From: a virus
Length of the DNA: 58,049 nucleotides
IMG/VR virus record: IMGVR_UViG_3300030090_004029
Span: 1-58,049 of that record
Strand: one strand, 5' to 3'
Shown: in pieces, positions 24,724 to 32,670 of the stretch
How the letters are laid out: every line of letters begins with the position of its first letter
Numbering within the stretch: position 1 is the first letter of the stretch
Notes under the pieces: generated by a model
Told to the model about the DNA's origin: nothing
The model's database searches: none
Seen by the model: only the letters and a program-made list of their open reading frames with translations
Translations under genes and position numbers: made by a program

Positions 24724-26193
24724 ATGATAAGAGAATTTATCAAAAACATGGATTTTTCACACATACCGATCGGCCCACAAGCTGATCTTATAACTGCTGT
24801 GGAAGAACTAAACAATCAAGTACCTCATTTTCTAGGTATTCAATTGGAAGTTACCAAGAAATTTCAATGGAAACGTGGAACATATGATCAAATGGAATAC
24901 TTAAGGTCTTACTTTCTGGGAACTTTAGGTAAATATAAGAACGTATTAGAGGTATTTGAAAAACCAGAAAGAAATCGTCAAGCATATTATCTTATGAGAT
25001 TCAGACGTCAATTAAGTATGGTTGAAAGAATGCTACAGAGAAGAAGATTTAGAAATGAAATATGGATTGATGATGATGATGTTGTAGAGGATCTAAAGAA
25101 CGATGCAATTGAAAAAATTGTATCAGCCTTTGATGACTTTGAAGCATATAATAAATCTATGAATAATTGTGATATAGAATATTATGTGTACAACGAACAA
25201 AACCATAACTCTGATGATTTTCAAAAACTTTTGAATGAACTTATAAATGATTCATTTTCATTTACTGAGAACAAAACAAAGATTGTATTAAGAGAACATG
25301 GTACTAGAGTATATCTTATTCATCCATTCAAAGATATTATCATGAATGTATATGTATCAGATAGAACTACACCAATGTATAGATTTAACAATGGAAGTGT
25401 TCTAGGTATGTATAGAGTAGATGGAGCTAGACTTATAAGTCATGCATTAGGTATGACGAGAAGACGTGCTTTTGGAATAGGTGGATCTGATTTCTGGTAT
25501 AAACCTATCATACAAGGATTAAAACATCCATTTCTTCAGTATCCTGGTAGAAGTTATTCTGAGGGAGAAATAGATCCGAGTACTCATCCAGATACATGGA
25601 ATATTAGAATGAATCAAACAAGTAATTCATGTTATGGAAATTTCAACAACCTAAATACTACAGATATGAATATTGTAAAGTGGTGTGAAACTACTTATTC
25701 ATGGTTGACAACATTTAGAGTTGGCGATACTCATCCATTAAATAATATAAGAACAGGTTATTATGGGAGTCCAAGAACTCATGATAAAGATGTTCATGAT
25801 GATTATTATGACATAGTTGGCACGGATGCTGGAAGCTGTTACAATCAAATGACAAGTTATTTTGATACAGCTACAGAACGTCAATCTATTTGTCAAGCAA
25901 ATTGCTCAGAACGTCTTATGTTACTATGTAATGGATTTAAGAGAGATGAAACTACATTGAAACGAGAAAAACTTGTATTGTGGGTTAGAAAAAATGGAGC
26001 AGAATGGAATAAAGCTATAGAATACTTTAATCCAGAAGATACATATCCAGGGAATTTCAACTGGAGTTTTGAAGGTGTTGATGACAACTATCCTACAAGA
26101 TATACAAGAATAAATTCACAAGAGGATTTACAAAGTTCAATGTTAGAATGGGTTAGAAATAACAGTGATGCTGTTGTGGAAGATCTACGTTAG
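24724..26193 (+). CDS. Putative E2-like protein of the Ubl cassette
   Basis: 489 residues, much longer than a bare E2 (~150). Residues 1-170 are helical and charged. The middle is beta-rich ('TRVYLIHPFKDIIMNVYV', 'GSVLGMYRVDG'). His-Pro at 268-269 (or 288-289) is followed by SCYGNF with Cys303, resembling the HP...C(L/Y)G catalytic block of bacterial E2 proteins. A helix with KWCETTYSWL follows. The C-terminal part has clustered Cys ('SICQANCSERLMLLC'), possibly a metal site. If correct, Cys303 would carry the Ubl thioester. Adjacency to Ubl, JAMM and E1 genes is the main support; fold is unproven. Confidence 0.5.
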   Translation: MIREFIKNMDFSHIPIGPQADLITAVEELNNQVPHFLGIQLEVTKKFQWKRGTYDQMEYLRSYFLGTLGKYKNVLEVFEKPERNRQAYYLMRFRRQLSMVERMLQRRRFRNEIWIDDDDVVEDLKNDAIEKIVSAFDDFEAYNKSMNNCDIEYYVYNEQNHNSDDFQKLLNELINDSFSFTENKTKIVLREHGTRVYLIHPFKDIIMNVYVSDRTTPMYRFNNGSVLGMYRVDGARLISHALGMTRRRAFGIGGSDFWYKPIIQGLKHPFLQYPGRSYSEGEIDPSTHPDTWNIRMNQTSNSCYGNFNNLNTTDMNIVKWCETTYSWLTTFRVGDTHPLNNIRTGYYGSPRTHDKDVHDDYYDIVGTDAGSCYNQMTSYFDTATERQSICQANCSERLMLLCNGFKRDETTLKREKLVLWVRKNGAEWNKAIEYFNPEDTYPGNFNWSFEGVDDNYPTRYTRINSQEDLQSSMLEWVRNNSDAVVEDLR

Positions 26194-26206
26194 AAAAGGA
26201 GAAGGA

Positions 26207-27097
26207 ATGGATTTTTACATTTCACAAAAAGATTGGAAAAAGGTCATAGATTATGCCCAAGCATCTTATGATCAATTCAAATCTGAAGTAGGTGGTTTTA
26301 TGGTCGCAATGCCAGATAAAGATGGAAACATGATCATATCTGAGCCTGAGATCTTAAAACAAGAAGTAACAGGTGGTACAACTGAAATGGATAAGGATGC
26401 AGTAGCAGATTATTATGTCAAATGTGCTGAAAAGCATGGTGCTGGTGTAAGATTTGTATGGTGGCATTCACATGCTAATATGGATGCATTTTGGTCTGGT
26501 ACAGATACAAATACAATGGAAGAATATTCTAGCGGAGATTGGTCAGCATTTCTTGTGGTCAATATTCGTCAAGCATATAAATTCAGAGTTAGTGTTTGGA
26601 ATCCAATTAAAGCACATGAAGATATAGAGCTAAAGATACTTGATGCAAAACCCAAGAAATTGCCAAAAGGTGTTGTAGATGCTGTATCAAAATTGTGTAG
26701 TAAACCTGAATTAACTGCTAATGGAATTACTCATTGGAATGGTAGTTATAACAGATCATGGGCAAATCCACAACAAACATCATTATATGGTGGTAGCAGT
26801 TTAGACTTTACAAAAAAGACAGGAGATGATATTGATATTGATGAACCACTCTTGTCAGCCACTGTTGATGTAGTTGATGAATTTAATAGTTTGTATACTG
26901 AAGGTGAATTCACATTCAAGGATTGGTTGAACTCAATAAAATCATGGAATGCTATTCTTGAAAACAAGAAGCAAAGCTTTAATATTGTTGAACTTACAGA
27001 GAATGAATTACATGAAAAGTGTGGATATTATACTGGATATGATACACTGGATTTCTTAAATTTGGGAGAGAAGGATGAGAAGAACATCAAGGTTTGA
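26207..27097 (+). CDS. JAB/JAMM metalloprotease (deubiquitinase-like)
   Basis: About 296 residues from the ATG at 26207 (SD AAAAGGAGAAGG); an upstream in-frame ATG at 26165 overlaps the previous gene. It has the complete MPN+ signature: Glu27 in SEVGGFM, His87-Ser-His89, Ser97 and Asp100, spacing HxH-x7-SxxD. The JAMM domain spans about 1-145 and is followed by a ~150-residue domain of unknown fold, mostly helical at the end. Such enzymes cleave after the terminal Gly of Ubl proteins, processing precursors and removing conjugates. It overlaps the E1-like gene by 23 bases. Confidence 0.88.
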   Translation: MDFYISQKDWKKVIDYAQASYDQFKSEVGGFMVAMPDKDGNMIISEPEILKQEVTGGTTEMDKDAVADYYVKCAEKHGAGVRFVWWHSHANMDAFWSGTDTNTMEEYSSGDWSAFLVVNIRQAYKFRVSVWNPIKAHEDIELKILDAKPKKLPKGVVDAVSKLCSKPELTANGITHWNGSYNRSWANPQQTSLYGGSSLDFTKKTGDDIDIDEPLLSATVDVVDEFNSLYTEGEFTFKDWLNSIKSWNAILENKKQSFNIVELTENELHEKCGYYTGYDTLDFLNLGEKDEKNIKV

Positions 27098-27734
27098 AGA
27101 CATATTCAATAACTTTGATAAATTTCATTTCCATATACTTGGTTGCGGAGCTATTGGTAGTTCCGCAGCCATCCAAATAGCCAGATCAGGTGGTGAGAAG
27201 TTTACATTATATGATAATGATAAGGTTTCTCAAGAAAACATTGGTGTGAGTCAATATGGTTTCTCTGATGTTGGTAAACATAAGGTTAATGCATTAGAAG
27301 ATTATCTAAATGAAATATGTGACGATCCAATTATTATTACTGAAAAAGATAAATTCAAGAATAATTCTCAATACATACCTCATGGAAATGATATCATAGT
27401 CTTAGGATTTGATAACATGTCAAGTAGATTACAGGCTGTGGAGATAGCTTGTAGTGTAAAGAAATTAAAACCGTTAATATTAGTAGACGGACGTATGGGA
27501 GCACAAACATATCAACAGTATACATTCAAAAGACCAAGTATTGATAAGTATAAAGAATGTTGGTATGAAGATAAAGACGCAAGTAGTGAACCATGTACAG
27601 CCAAAGCAACAAGTTACTGTAGCAATATGGCTGGTTCATTTATTACAAATGCTATATCTAAAGTAGCAAACAACCATATGTATGAGAAAGAGATATTGTT
27701 TCACTTTCCATCCATGACACTAATGGCAAAATGA
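27075..27734 (+). CDS. E1/ThiF-like Ubl-activating enzyme
   Basis: 219 residues, a minimal ThiF/MoeB-type adenylating domain. It has the nucleotide loop LGCGAIGS, YDNDKVSQENIG, GKHKVNAL, the GFDNMSSR motif and EPCTAKATSYCSNMAG near the end. Cys174 in the last is where E1 enzymes place the catalytic Cys, next to the usual A-x-T-S-Y run. The E1 'NxxR' arginine is replaced (NIGVSQ). It should adenylate the Ubl tail and pass it to the E2-like Cys. Last gene of the cassette, overlapping the JAMM gene. Confidence 0.87.
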   Translation: MRRTSRFEDIFNNFDKFHFHILGCGAIGSSAAIQIARSGGEKFTLYDNDKVSQENIGVSQYGFSDVGKHKVNALEDYLNEICDDPIIITEKDKFKNNSQYIPHGNDIIVLGFDNMSSRLQAVEIACSVKKLKPLILVDGRMGAQTYQQYTFKRPSIDKYKECWYEDKDASSEPCTAKATSYCSNMAGSFITNAISKVANNHMYEKEILFHFPSMTLMAK

Positions 27735-27737
27735 TTT

Positions 27738-27845
27738 AGAGAGGGAGTTACGGCTAAAACCACCATTCGTTAAAGGTTATAGAACTGTTCAGTCTATAGT
27801 AAATACCCTGAGTATTAGTAGGTATGCCAAGCGTGGTCTCTCTCT
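27738..27845 (+). other. Multibranched RNA element after E1 gene
   Basis: AGAGAGGGA (27738-27746) pairs with TCTCTCTCT (27837-27845), one wobble, starting right after the E1 stop. Inside are TATAGA/TCTATA (27778-27798) and ATACC/GGTAT. It ends about 8 bases before the next SD. Confidence 0.55.
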
Positions 27846-27862
27846 TTAATAAAGGAAATAAA

Positions 27863-28138
27863 ATGATAAGTAAATTAGCAGAAGTAATGGATAGTAATAA
27901 GGGTAGTTTAAAAATACTAATACCATTATTTCATAGAGTATTTGGAATGATGTTTGCTGAAATGGAAAAAAATGGAGTGGATTCTGAATGGTATAGAGAT
28001 ACCTTAGGATCATTGTTGGCTGCAGCTTCTTTCATGGTATACAAAGATCCTGCAAAAGACTTCGCTAGATATGCAAATATGGTAGATGATGAATATGATG
28101 AGTTTGCTAAAGAATTTGATAAAATGCCATCAGCATAG
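27863..28138 (+). CDS. Hypothetical helical protein
   Basis: 91 residues from the ATG with AAAGGAAATAAA. The in-frame ATG at 27824 lies inside the RNA stem and is less likely. A helical protein (LFHRVFGMMFAEMEK; LGSLLAAASFMVYKD) with an acidic end. No recognised family. Confidence 0.6.
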   Translation: MISKLAEVMDSNKGSLKILIPLFHRVFGMMFAEMEKNGVDSEWYRDTLGSLLAAASFMVYKDPAKDFARYANMVDDEYDEFAKEFDKMPSA

Positions 28139-28146
28139 GAGGAGAA

Positions 28147-28296
28147 ATGTTAGTAATGGACATAGCAGAATGGATAGCAAATATGCTTATACTAGGGATA
28201 GCTGTTGTCGTATGGGCAGTAGGGATATTTCTATTAGCAATGATAGTATCCATGGCAAATAAATTTATAAAAACACATATAATAAAGGATAGCTAA
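28147..28296 (+). CDS. Small membrane protein
   Basis: 49 residues with a strong SD (AGGAGGAGAA). MLVMDIAEWIANMLILGI begins one long hydrophobic span (~11-37), and the basic tail is KFIKTHIIKDS. The stop overlaps the next ATG (TAATG), implying translational coupling to the recombination ATPase. Function unknown. Confidence 0.65.
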   Translation: MLVMDIAEWIANMLILGIAVVVWAVGIFLLAMIVSMANKFIKTHIIKDS

Positions 28297-29042
28297 TGAA
28301 ATGTTTGATGTTTGATCTTGAACGTGGTTCACAAACACTTGGAAGCACTGATGATATACAAGAGATGTTTGGATATCCAGTGCTTGCACCTACCACATTT
28401 GATCAGTTCAAAAAGATAATATCTGATCTTTATACTGTTCAAAAAGCAGTACATAAGACAAAGATAGGTGATCTTGAAATAGATCAAGAGGTCTTAGAGA
28501 CCATACCCAAGAATGGTACTCAAATAGACGCATTGATACTTGATACATTCAGTGAATTATCAAAAAAGTATCAAAGAAGCCTTGTTGATAAAACAGGTAG
28601 AATGAAGATGCAAGACTGGGGTAAACTAAAGAATACCCTTGATATGCTTCTTGAATTCATAACCAGAATACCAGGTGTTCTTGTTATGACCGTCCATGGT
28701 AAATTAAGAGACCTTGATGATGGAACTACAAAAGTATTGCCATATATAGATGGTAGCACCAAGGAAGATATAAGCAAATGGTTCGATTTTGTATTCTATA
28801 CAAGAACTGTTGAAGCTCCAAATGGTGAAACTAAATATGTTTGGCAAACAAAGCATACTGAAAAGTATGATCACGCTAAAGATAGAACAGATCTATTACC
28901 TTCTGAGATTCCCCAAGATTTTCAATTGGTATTAGATGCTGTAAAAGAAAAGAACTTCACATCTGCAAAGATCCTCATCATAGGAAGTCCAGGATCTGGT
29001 AAGACATGGAGTTTAAGAACCTTAGTTAATAAGGAGTCATAA
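28296..29042 (+). CDS. Sak4/AAA_24-like P-loop ATPase with C-terminal Walker A
   Basis: 248 residues. The order of elements is unusual. The protein starts with MKCLMFDLERG, which in Sak4-type ATPases follows the P-loop. The Walker B LILD (Asp83) and the MTVHGK strand come next, then HAKDRTDLLP. The Walker A GSPGSGKT (residues 230-237) lies 11 residues from the C-terminus. This is the arrangement of a circular permutation cut between the P-loop helix and the next strand. Sak4 proteins promote single-strand annealing/exchange in phage recombination; the SSB gene directly downstream fits. Identity to the family is by motif reading. Confidence 0.7.
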   Translation: MKCLMFDLERGSQTLGSTDDIQEMFGYPVLAPTTFDQFKKIISDLYTVQKAVHKTKIGDLEIDQEVLETIPKNGTQIDALILDTFSELSKKYQRSLVDKTGRMKMQDWGKLKNTLDMLLEFITRIPGVLVMTVHGKLRDLDDGTTKVLPYIDGSTKEDISKWFDFVFYTRTVEAPNGETKYVWQTKHTEKYDHAKDRTDLLPSEIPQDFQLVLDAVKEKNFTSAKILIIGSPGSGKTWSLRTLVNKES

Positions 29043-29626
29043 TGGCTATAAAAACAATGAGTAATTCAGGCGGTGGAGATTGGTCTATCGGCTGGAAAGA
29101 AGTTACTCTAAAGGATGCCAAGTATGGTAAATATAATGATGTTCGTTATGTTGATGCTTGGTTTGAAGAATACCCTGAAACAATAAACCTTCGTTTATAT
29201 GAAGCTCATGCTAAAGATAGTGGTGAAGAATTTGCAATAGCAAGATTGTTCAAACTAGCAAATGCTGGTATCATAGGCGAGGTTCAAAATTCCTCTGGTA
29301 AAAAGAGTCTTCAATATGATGATGAGGCTGTTAATCTTAATGGAAAGAAACTTCATGTTTTCTTCTATAAGAATGAAGAGGGATATTTTAGAGTATTAAA
29401 TCGTGTTGCTCCAGTTGTCCAAGAAGGTGAGGTTCTATCCTACACTGAAAAGGATACCGAATATTGGATGGGGCAAGGTCTAAAGTATTATGAACAATAC
29501 AAGAAACCTGCTGAATCCAATGGTGAAATGTTGGAAATGACAACCGATGAAATAAAGGAAAAAGTTGCTGAAGTTGCTAATGTTATAAATTCAACTACAA
29601 CAACTACTGATGAGCCTCCTTTCTAA
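29042..29626 (+). CDS. ssb: Single-stranded DNA-binding protein
   Basis: 194 residues. The N-terminal ~125 residues are beta-rich with aromatics (DWSIGWKEV, RYVDAWFEEYPETINLRLY, LHVFFYKNEEGYFRVLN) as in OB-type ssDNA binders. The tail is low-complexity Thr/Asn and ends DEPPF, the acidic-plus-Phe tip by which SSBs recruit partners. Start overlaps the recombinase stop (TAATG). It would coat ssDNA during replication and annealing. Confidence 0.7.
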   Translation: MAIKTMSNSGGGDWSIGWKEVTLKDAKYGKYNDVRYVDAWFEEYPETINLRLYEAHAKDSGEEFAIARLFKLANAGIIGEVQNSSGKKSLQYDDEAVNLNGKKLHVFFYKNEEGYFRVLNRVAPVVQEGEVLSYTEKDTEYWMGQGLKYYEQYKKPAESNGEMLEMTTDEIKEKVAEVANVINSTTTTTDEPPF

Positions 29627-29628
29627 TT

Positions 29629-29687
29629 AGAGTACGTCACAGGGGCTTTCTGTCTCCTTTTCTTTCTCTGTTAGAAAGCCCCACTCT
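29629..29687 (+). terminator. Long bulged hairpin after SSB gene
   Basis: GGGGCTTTCT (29642-29651) pairs perfectly with AGAAAGCCCC (29673-29682). An outer AGAGT/ACTCT (29629-29687) extends it across an 8-base bulge. No U-run follows, so mRNA stabilisation or processing is likelier than termination. Confidence 0.5.
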
Positions 29688-29701
29688 ATTAAAGGATATA
29701 T

Positions 29702-30004
29702 ATGAAATACATACAAGAAAAAACAATAGATATGATAAAACATCTATTAACAAATTATCCACATCTTAGAGACGATGATAACAAACTCCTTGCTACAGTA
29801 TGGTATCACAAAATGCCAGAAATAGAAGAAGGTGTAATGGATTTTCTACATACACTTGCAGAAGGTAAATTACCATCATCTGAATCTATAAGAAGGTGTA
29901 GACAGAAATTACAAGAGCTTAACCCATCTCTTCGTGGTGAACTCTGGGATAAAAGACATAAAATGCAAGATCAAGTAAAGAAGGAAATCAAGGAGATGGA
30001 ATGA
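29702..30004 (+). CDS. Hypothetical phage protein (LPSxESIRR type)
   Basis: 100 residues, wholly helical. It contains 'GKLPSSESIRRCRQKLQE', a pattern I associate with small unknown proteins near phage helicases and replication genes. It overlaps the primase-helicase start (ATGATT). A basic helix suggests nucleic-acid or replisome contact; function unknown. Confidence 0.65.
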   Translation: MKYIQEKTIDMIKHLLTNYPHLRDDDNKLLATVWYHKMPEIEEGVMDFLHTLAEGKLPSSESIRRCRQKLQELNPSLRGELWDKRHKMQDQVKKEIKEME

Positions 30005-31743
30005 TTAAAGAATTTGCATTATCACTATCTAACAGACATCATTTCCATGAAAGCAATAAGATGTCACAGCTCGAAGGTACACCCCAAGATACCTTTATGT
30101 CCTTATGGGACTATGATAAATATGTTATAGAATACTTTAACAAGAACAACAAGCTTGCTGGATTCGATGGATTGATATATATGCCTGATGAATTGATACT
30201 AGATGTTGATGGAAAGAATCTTGAGCAAGCAAAGCATAAAACATTAATGCTAATAGAACTACTGTATAAAAAACAAATACCATATCAAATATACTTTAGT
30301 GGTCGTGGATTTCATGTAAATATTCCATCTTCTGCATTTAAATGGGAACCCTGTAAGGATCTTCATTTGAAAGTAAAAGATAAACTTAAAGCTGTTGGAG
30401 TATATAAATATGCAGATCCATCTGTCATTGACAAGACAAGGATAATCAGAGTCCCTAATACCTTGAATACCAAGTCTGGAAAATGGAAAATACCACTAAA
30501 TGAAACAGAATTTAGAAAGTTCAATTTAAACTTCAAGAATGTTCCAAGAAGAGACTTTAAATACCCAGAAATGAAGTGTGATCCTGTATTTGATGTATTG
30601 GACAGGATAACTAAAACACCAAAAGAAACTGAGGTGGTCAAAAGTGAACTCGGTAGAGATCCGGATCCAACAAACTACACATGCATACAATTAATGCTAA
30701 AAGGTGTTAGTCAAGGAAGTAGACACATGACAGCATTAAGACTAGGTTCACATCTAAGATGGAGATACCCTGAAAGTGTTGTTAGATTGATCATGGAAGA
30801 CTGGAGACAGCGTGTAGATAAACATGATGTACCATTCACTGAAGAAGAATTAGATAAGATCATAACATCTTGTTACACTGCTAATGATGGTAGTGGGTAC
30901 AATTACGGTTGTAGTGACTCTATAAAGGATTCGTTATGTCAGCAAACATGCTTTCTATACAAATCTAAGAAAGACCAATCTGTAATGTCAGCTACTGATA
31001 TGGAAAATGTACTGATAGATTTCTATACAAGCAATGTTAAACCCATTAATTTCAATGAGTTATATGAACAAGTAGTAAGCTTTCCTATTTATCCTGGTGA
31101 AGTAGTATTGTTACAAGCACCTCCCAAAAGCATGAAAACAATGTTACTTATGAATTGGATAAATGCGTTCAAGAAGAATACTTATATGATGGAACTTGAA
31201 ATGTCCCCAAGACAAATGATGTCAAGATTTATTATGATAGAGAAAGGATGGAACGAAGAAGATCTAGAAGCACATTATTCAAGAAATAAAAATGGCATTG
31301 ATGTAGACTTTGACTGGCTACAGGTAGATTATAATTCTTGCTATCCATATGAGATAGAAAAGAGAATACAAATGCTACCTGAAAAGCCTGAAATACTTGT
31401 AGTTGACCACCTAGGTCTATTAAGAAGTAGGATGAAGGACAATAACATGAAAGTTGAAGAAGCATCTCAAGTATTAACAGAAATTGCTGTACAATACGAC
31501 CTGATAGTATTTGTTATAAGTGAGATCACAAAAAGTGCATTTCATGAAGGGATGAACATAGCATCGTCAAAAGGTTCATTTAGAGTAGCATATAATGTCA
31601 ATAAAGTATTATCCTTAGAGCCTTTATTTGATATAAAGGAGAAGAGCTTGATAAAGGGATTAAAACTTGAAAGTACAGCTAATCGTGAAAAGGAAACACT
31701 ACATGTTGACCTTTCATTAGATGGATTGAGGTTAGTAGGATGA
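30001..31743 (+). CDS. Primase-helicase (AEP primase fused to RecA/DnaB-like ATPase)
   Basis: 580 residues. The N-terminal part has archaeo-eukaryotic primase motifs: ILDVDG (Asp68, Asp70), the SGRGFHV motif at 100-106, and Asp144 in 'DPSVIDKTRIIRVPNT'. A linker with four Cys around 300-325 (YGCSDS...CQQTC) may bind zinc. The C-terminal ATPase has an atypical Walker A APPKSMKT (373-380) and Walker B ILVVDHLG (Asp469), as in RepA/DnaB-like helicases. It should prime and unwind during phage replication, with SSB as upstream partner. No polymerase is in the window. Confidence 0.85.
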   Translation: MIKEFALSLSNRHHFHESNKMSQLEGTPQDTFMSLWDYDKYVIEYFNKNNKLAGFDGLIYMPDELILDVDGKNLEQAKHKTLMLIELLYKKQIPYQIYFSGRGFHVNIPSSAFKWEPCKDLHLKVKDKLKAVGVYKYADPSVIDKTRIIRVPNTLNTKSGKWKIPLNETEFRKFNLNFKNVPRRDFKYPEMKCDPVFDVLDRITKTPKETEVVKSELGRDPDPTNYTCIQLMLKGVSQGSRHMTALRLGSHLRWRYPESVVRLIMEDWRQRVDKHDVPFTEEELDKIITSCYTANDGSGYNYGCSDSIKDSLCQQTCFLYKSKKDQSVMSATDMENVLIDFYTSNVKPINFNELYEQVVSFPIYPGEVVLLQAPPKSMKTMLLMNWINAFKKNTYMMELEMSPRQMMSRFIMIEKGWNEEDLEAHYSRNKNGIDVDFDWLQVDYNSCYPYEIEKRIQMLPEKPEILVVDHLGLLRSRMKDNNMKVEEASQVLTEIAVQYDLIVFVISEITKSAFHEGMNIASSKGSFRVAYNVNKVLSLEPLFDIKEKSLIKGLKLESTANREKETLHVDLSLDGLRLVG

Positions 31744-31940
31744 TAGCGATCATAACAACAAAAGAGCTTGAATGCCAACATCCTAAAGATGAAATGGAGT
31801 ATCAAGCAAGAGAAGAAGATACAAATGTTCCTGAAAGTCTTAGTTGTGGAATGTGTGGAAAGGATCTAGATCCAGACATATTAGAACCAGATTGGGACGC
31901 AATAGCAAAAGAGGACAATGATGAGAAGAACAATGAATGA
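31740..31940 (+). CDS. Hypothetical small Cys-containing protein
   Basis: 66 residues, overlapping the primase-helicase stop (ATGA). It contains 'LECQHPKDE' and 'SCGMCGKDLD', a spaced Cys/His and CxxC pattern that could hold one zinc, then an acidic tail. Function unknown. Confidence 0.6.
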   Translation: MIAIITTKELECQHPKDEMEYQAREEDTNVPESLSCGMCGKDLDPDILEPDWDAIAKEDNDEKNNE

Positions 31941-32415
31941 AATAACTACTGATATAATGACTCAGCAGATGAACATGGACATGGCAATGGATCCAGAACA
32001 GTTCAATGTACAGATACAAGAGTTATTTACAGAGTTATACGAAAAAGAAGATGGTATATACTGGTTCTACCGTGATAATGAATCCAAGATGCAAATGGTA
32101 GACGAGCATATAGATAAATGTAAAAAGATAAAGAAAATGCTGCACAATACAAATGAACGGGTTAAGCAGCTTGTTATCGAATCCCATGCAGAATTGAAAA
32201 CAATGCCCAAGAATTCTGTTTTCAATCCTCTTAAGATAAGAAAATCCGCTGGTGCAGTTGAAGTAATAGACGAGAATGACATACCTGATGAATACTGGAT
32301 AACCGTTCAAACAAAGAAACTTGATAAAAAAAGAATACTAGAAGAGTTAAAAGATGGATCCAAGATACCTGGAGTACGACTTCTAAGAAAGAACTTCGTA
32401 GGAGGATTCAGATAA
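31933..32415 (+). CDS. Gp157-like protein
   Basis: About 160 residues from the ATG at 31933. The central helix is coiled-coil-like. The C-terminal half 'FNPLKIRKSAGAVEVIDEND', IPDEYW, KLDKKRILEELKDG and 'IPGVRLLRKN' matches the Siphovirus Gp157 family, associated with phage recombination/replication genes and once proposed to confer phage resistance. The exact role is not established. It overlaps the next gene by one base. Confidence 0.75.
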   Translation: MNEITTDIMTQQMNMDMAMDPEQFNVQIQELFTELYEKEDGIYWFYRDNESKMQMVDEHIDKCKKIKKMLHNTNERVKQLVIESHAELKTMPKNSVFNPLKIRKSAGAVEVIDENDIPDEYWITVQTKKLDKKRILEELKDGSKIPGVRLLRKNFVGGFR

Positions 32416-32597
32416 TGGCTAAATCAATGAGAGTACCTGTTCTAGTGATCGAAAGCATACAAGAAACTGAAATATTATTAGAGGGATTGAAATTAGTAAA
32501 ATCACAAGGTGGTTCTCATAAGAAATTCCTTGTAGGAAACCTTATTGATGAGGTCTCTAAGATCAATTCAACAATAAGAATGACCAATAAAAATTAG
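32415..32597 (+). CDS. Hypothetical small protein
   Basis: 60 residues, start overlapping the Gp157-like stop (TAATG). Basic (KLVKSQGGSHKKFLV), alpha/beta. Its stop codon lies inside the 11-bp stem of the RNA element that follows. Confidence 0.55.
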   Translation: MAKSMRVPVLVIESIQETEILLEGLKLVKSQGGSHKKFLVGNLIDEVSKINSTIRMTNKN

Positions 32598-32665
32598 GGA
32601 AACTAAATATTAACATAAAATTGTGTTGATAAATGTTTCGGTTGGCTACTGAAGAGTTTCCCTAA
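32594..32665 (+). ncRNA. Three-way-junction RNA element
   Basis: TTAGGGAAACT (32594-32604) pairs perfectly over 11 bp with AGTTTCCCTAA (32655-32665). Two hairpins sit inside: ATTAACA/TGTTGAT (32609-32630) and TTTCGG/CTGAAG (32636-32654, loop TTGGCTA). The second abuts the closing stem, giving a compact Y shape. The 5' strand contains the TAG of the upstream gene. Confidence 0.65.
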
Positions 32666-32670
32666 TAAGC

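Noticed and set aside
32649-32655. CTGAAGA resembling the hammerhead ribozyme core CUGANGA
   Set aside because: The required GAAA after stem II and the matching stem order are missing; the bases are explained by the three-way-junction fold.
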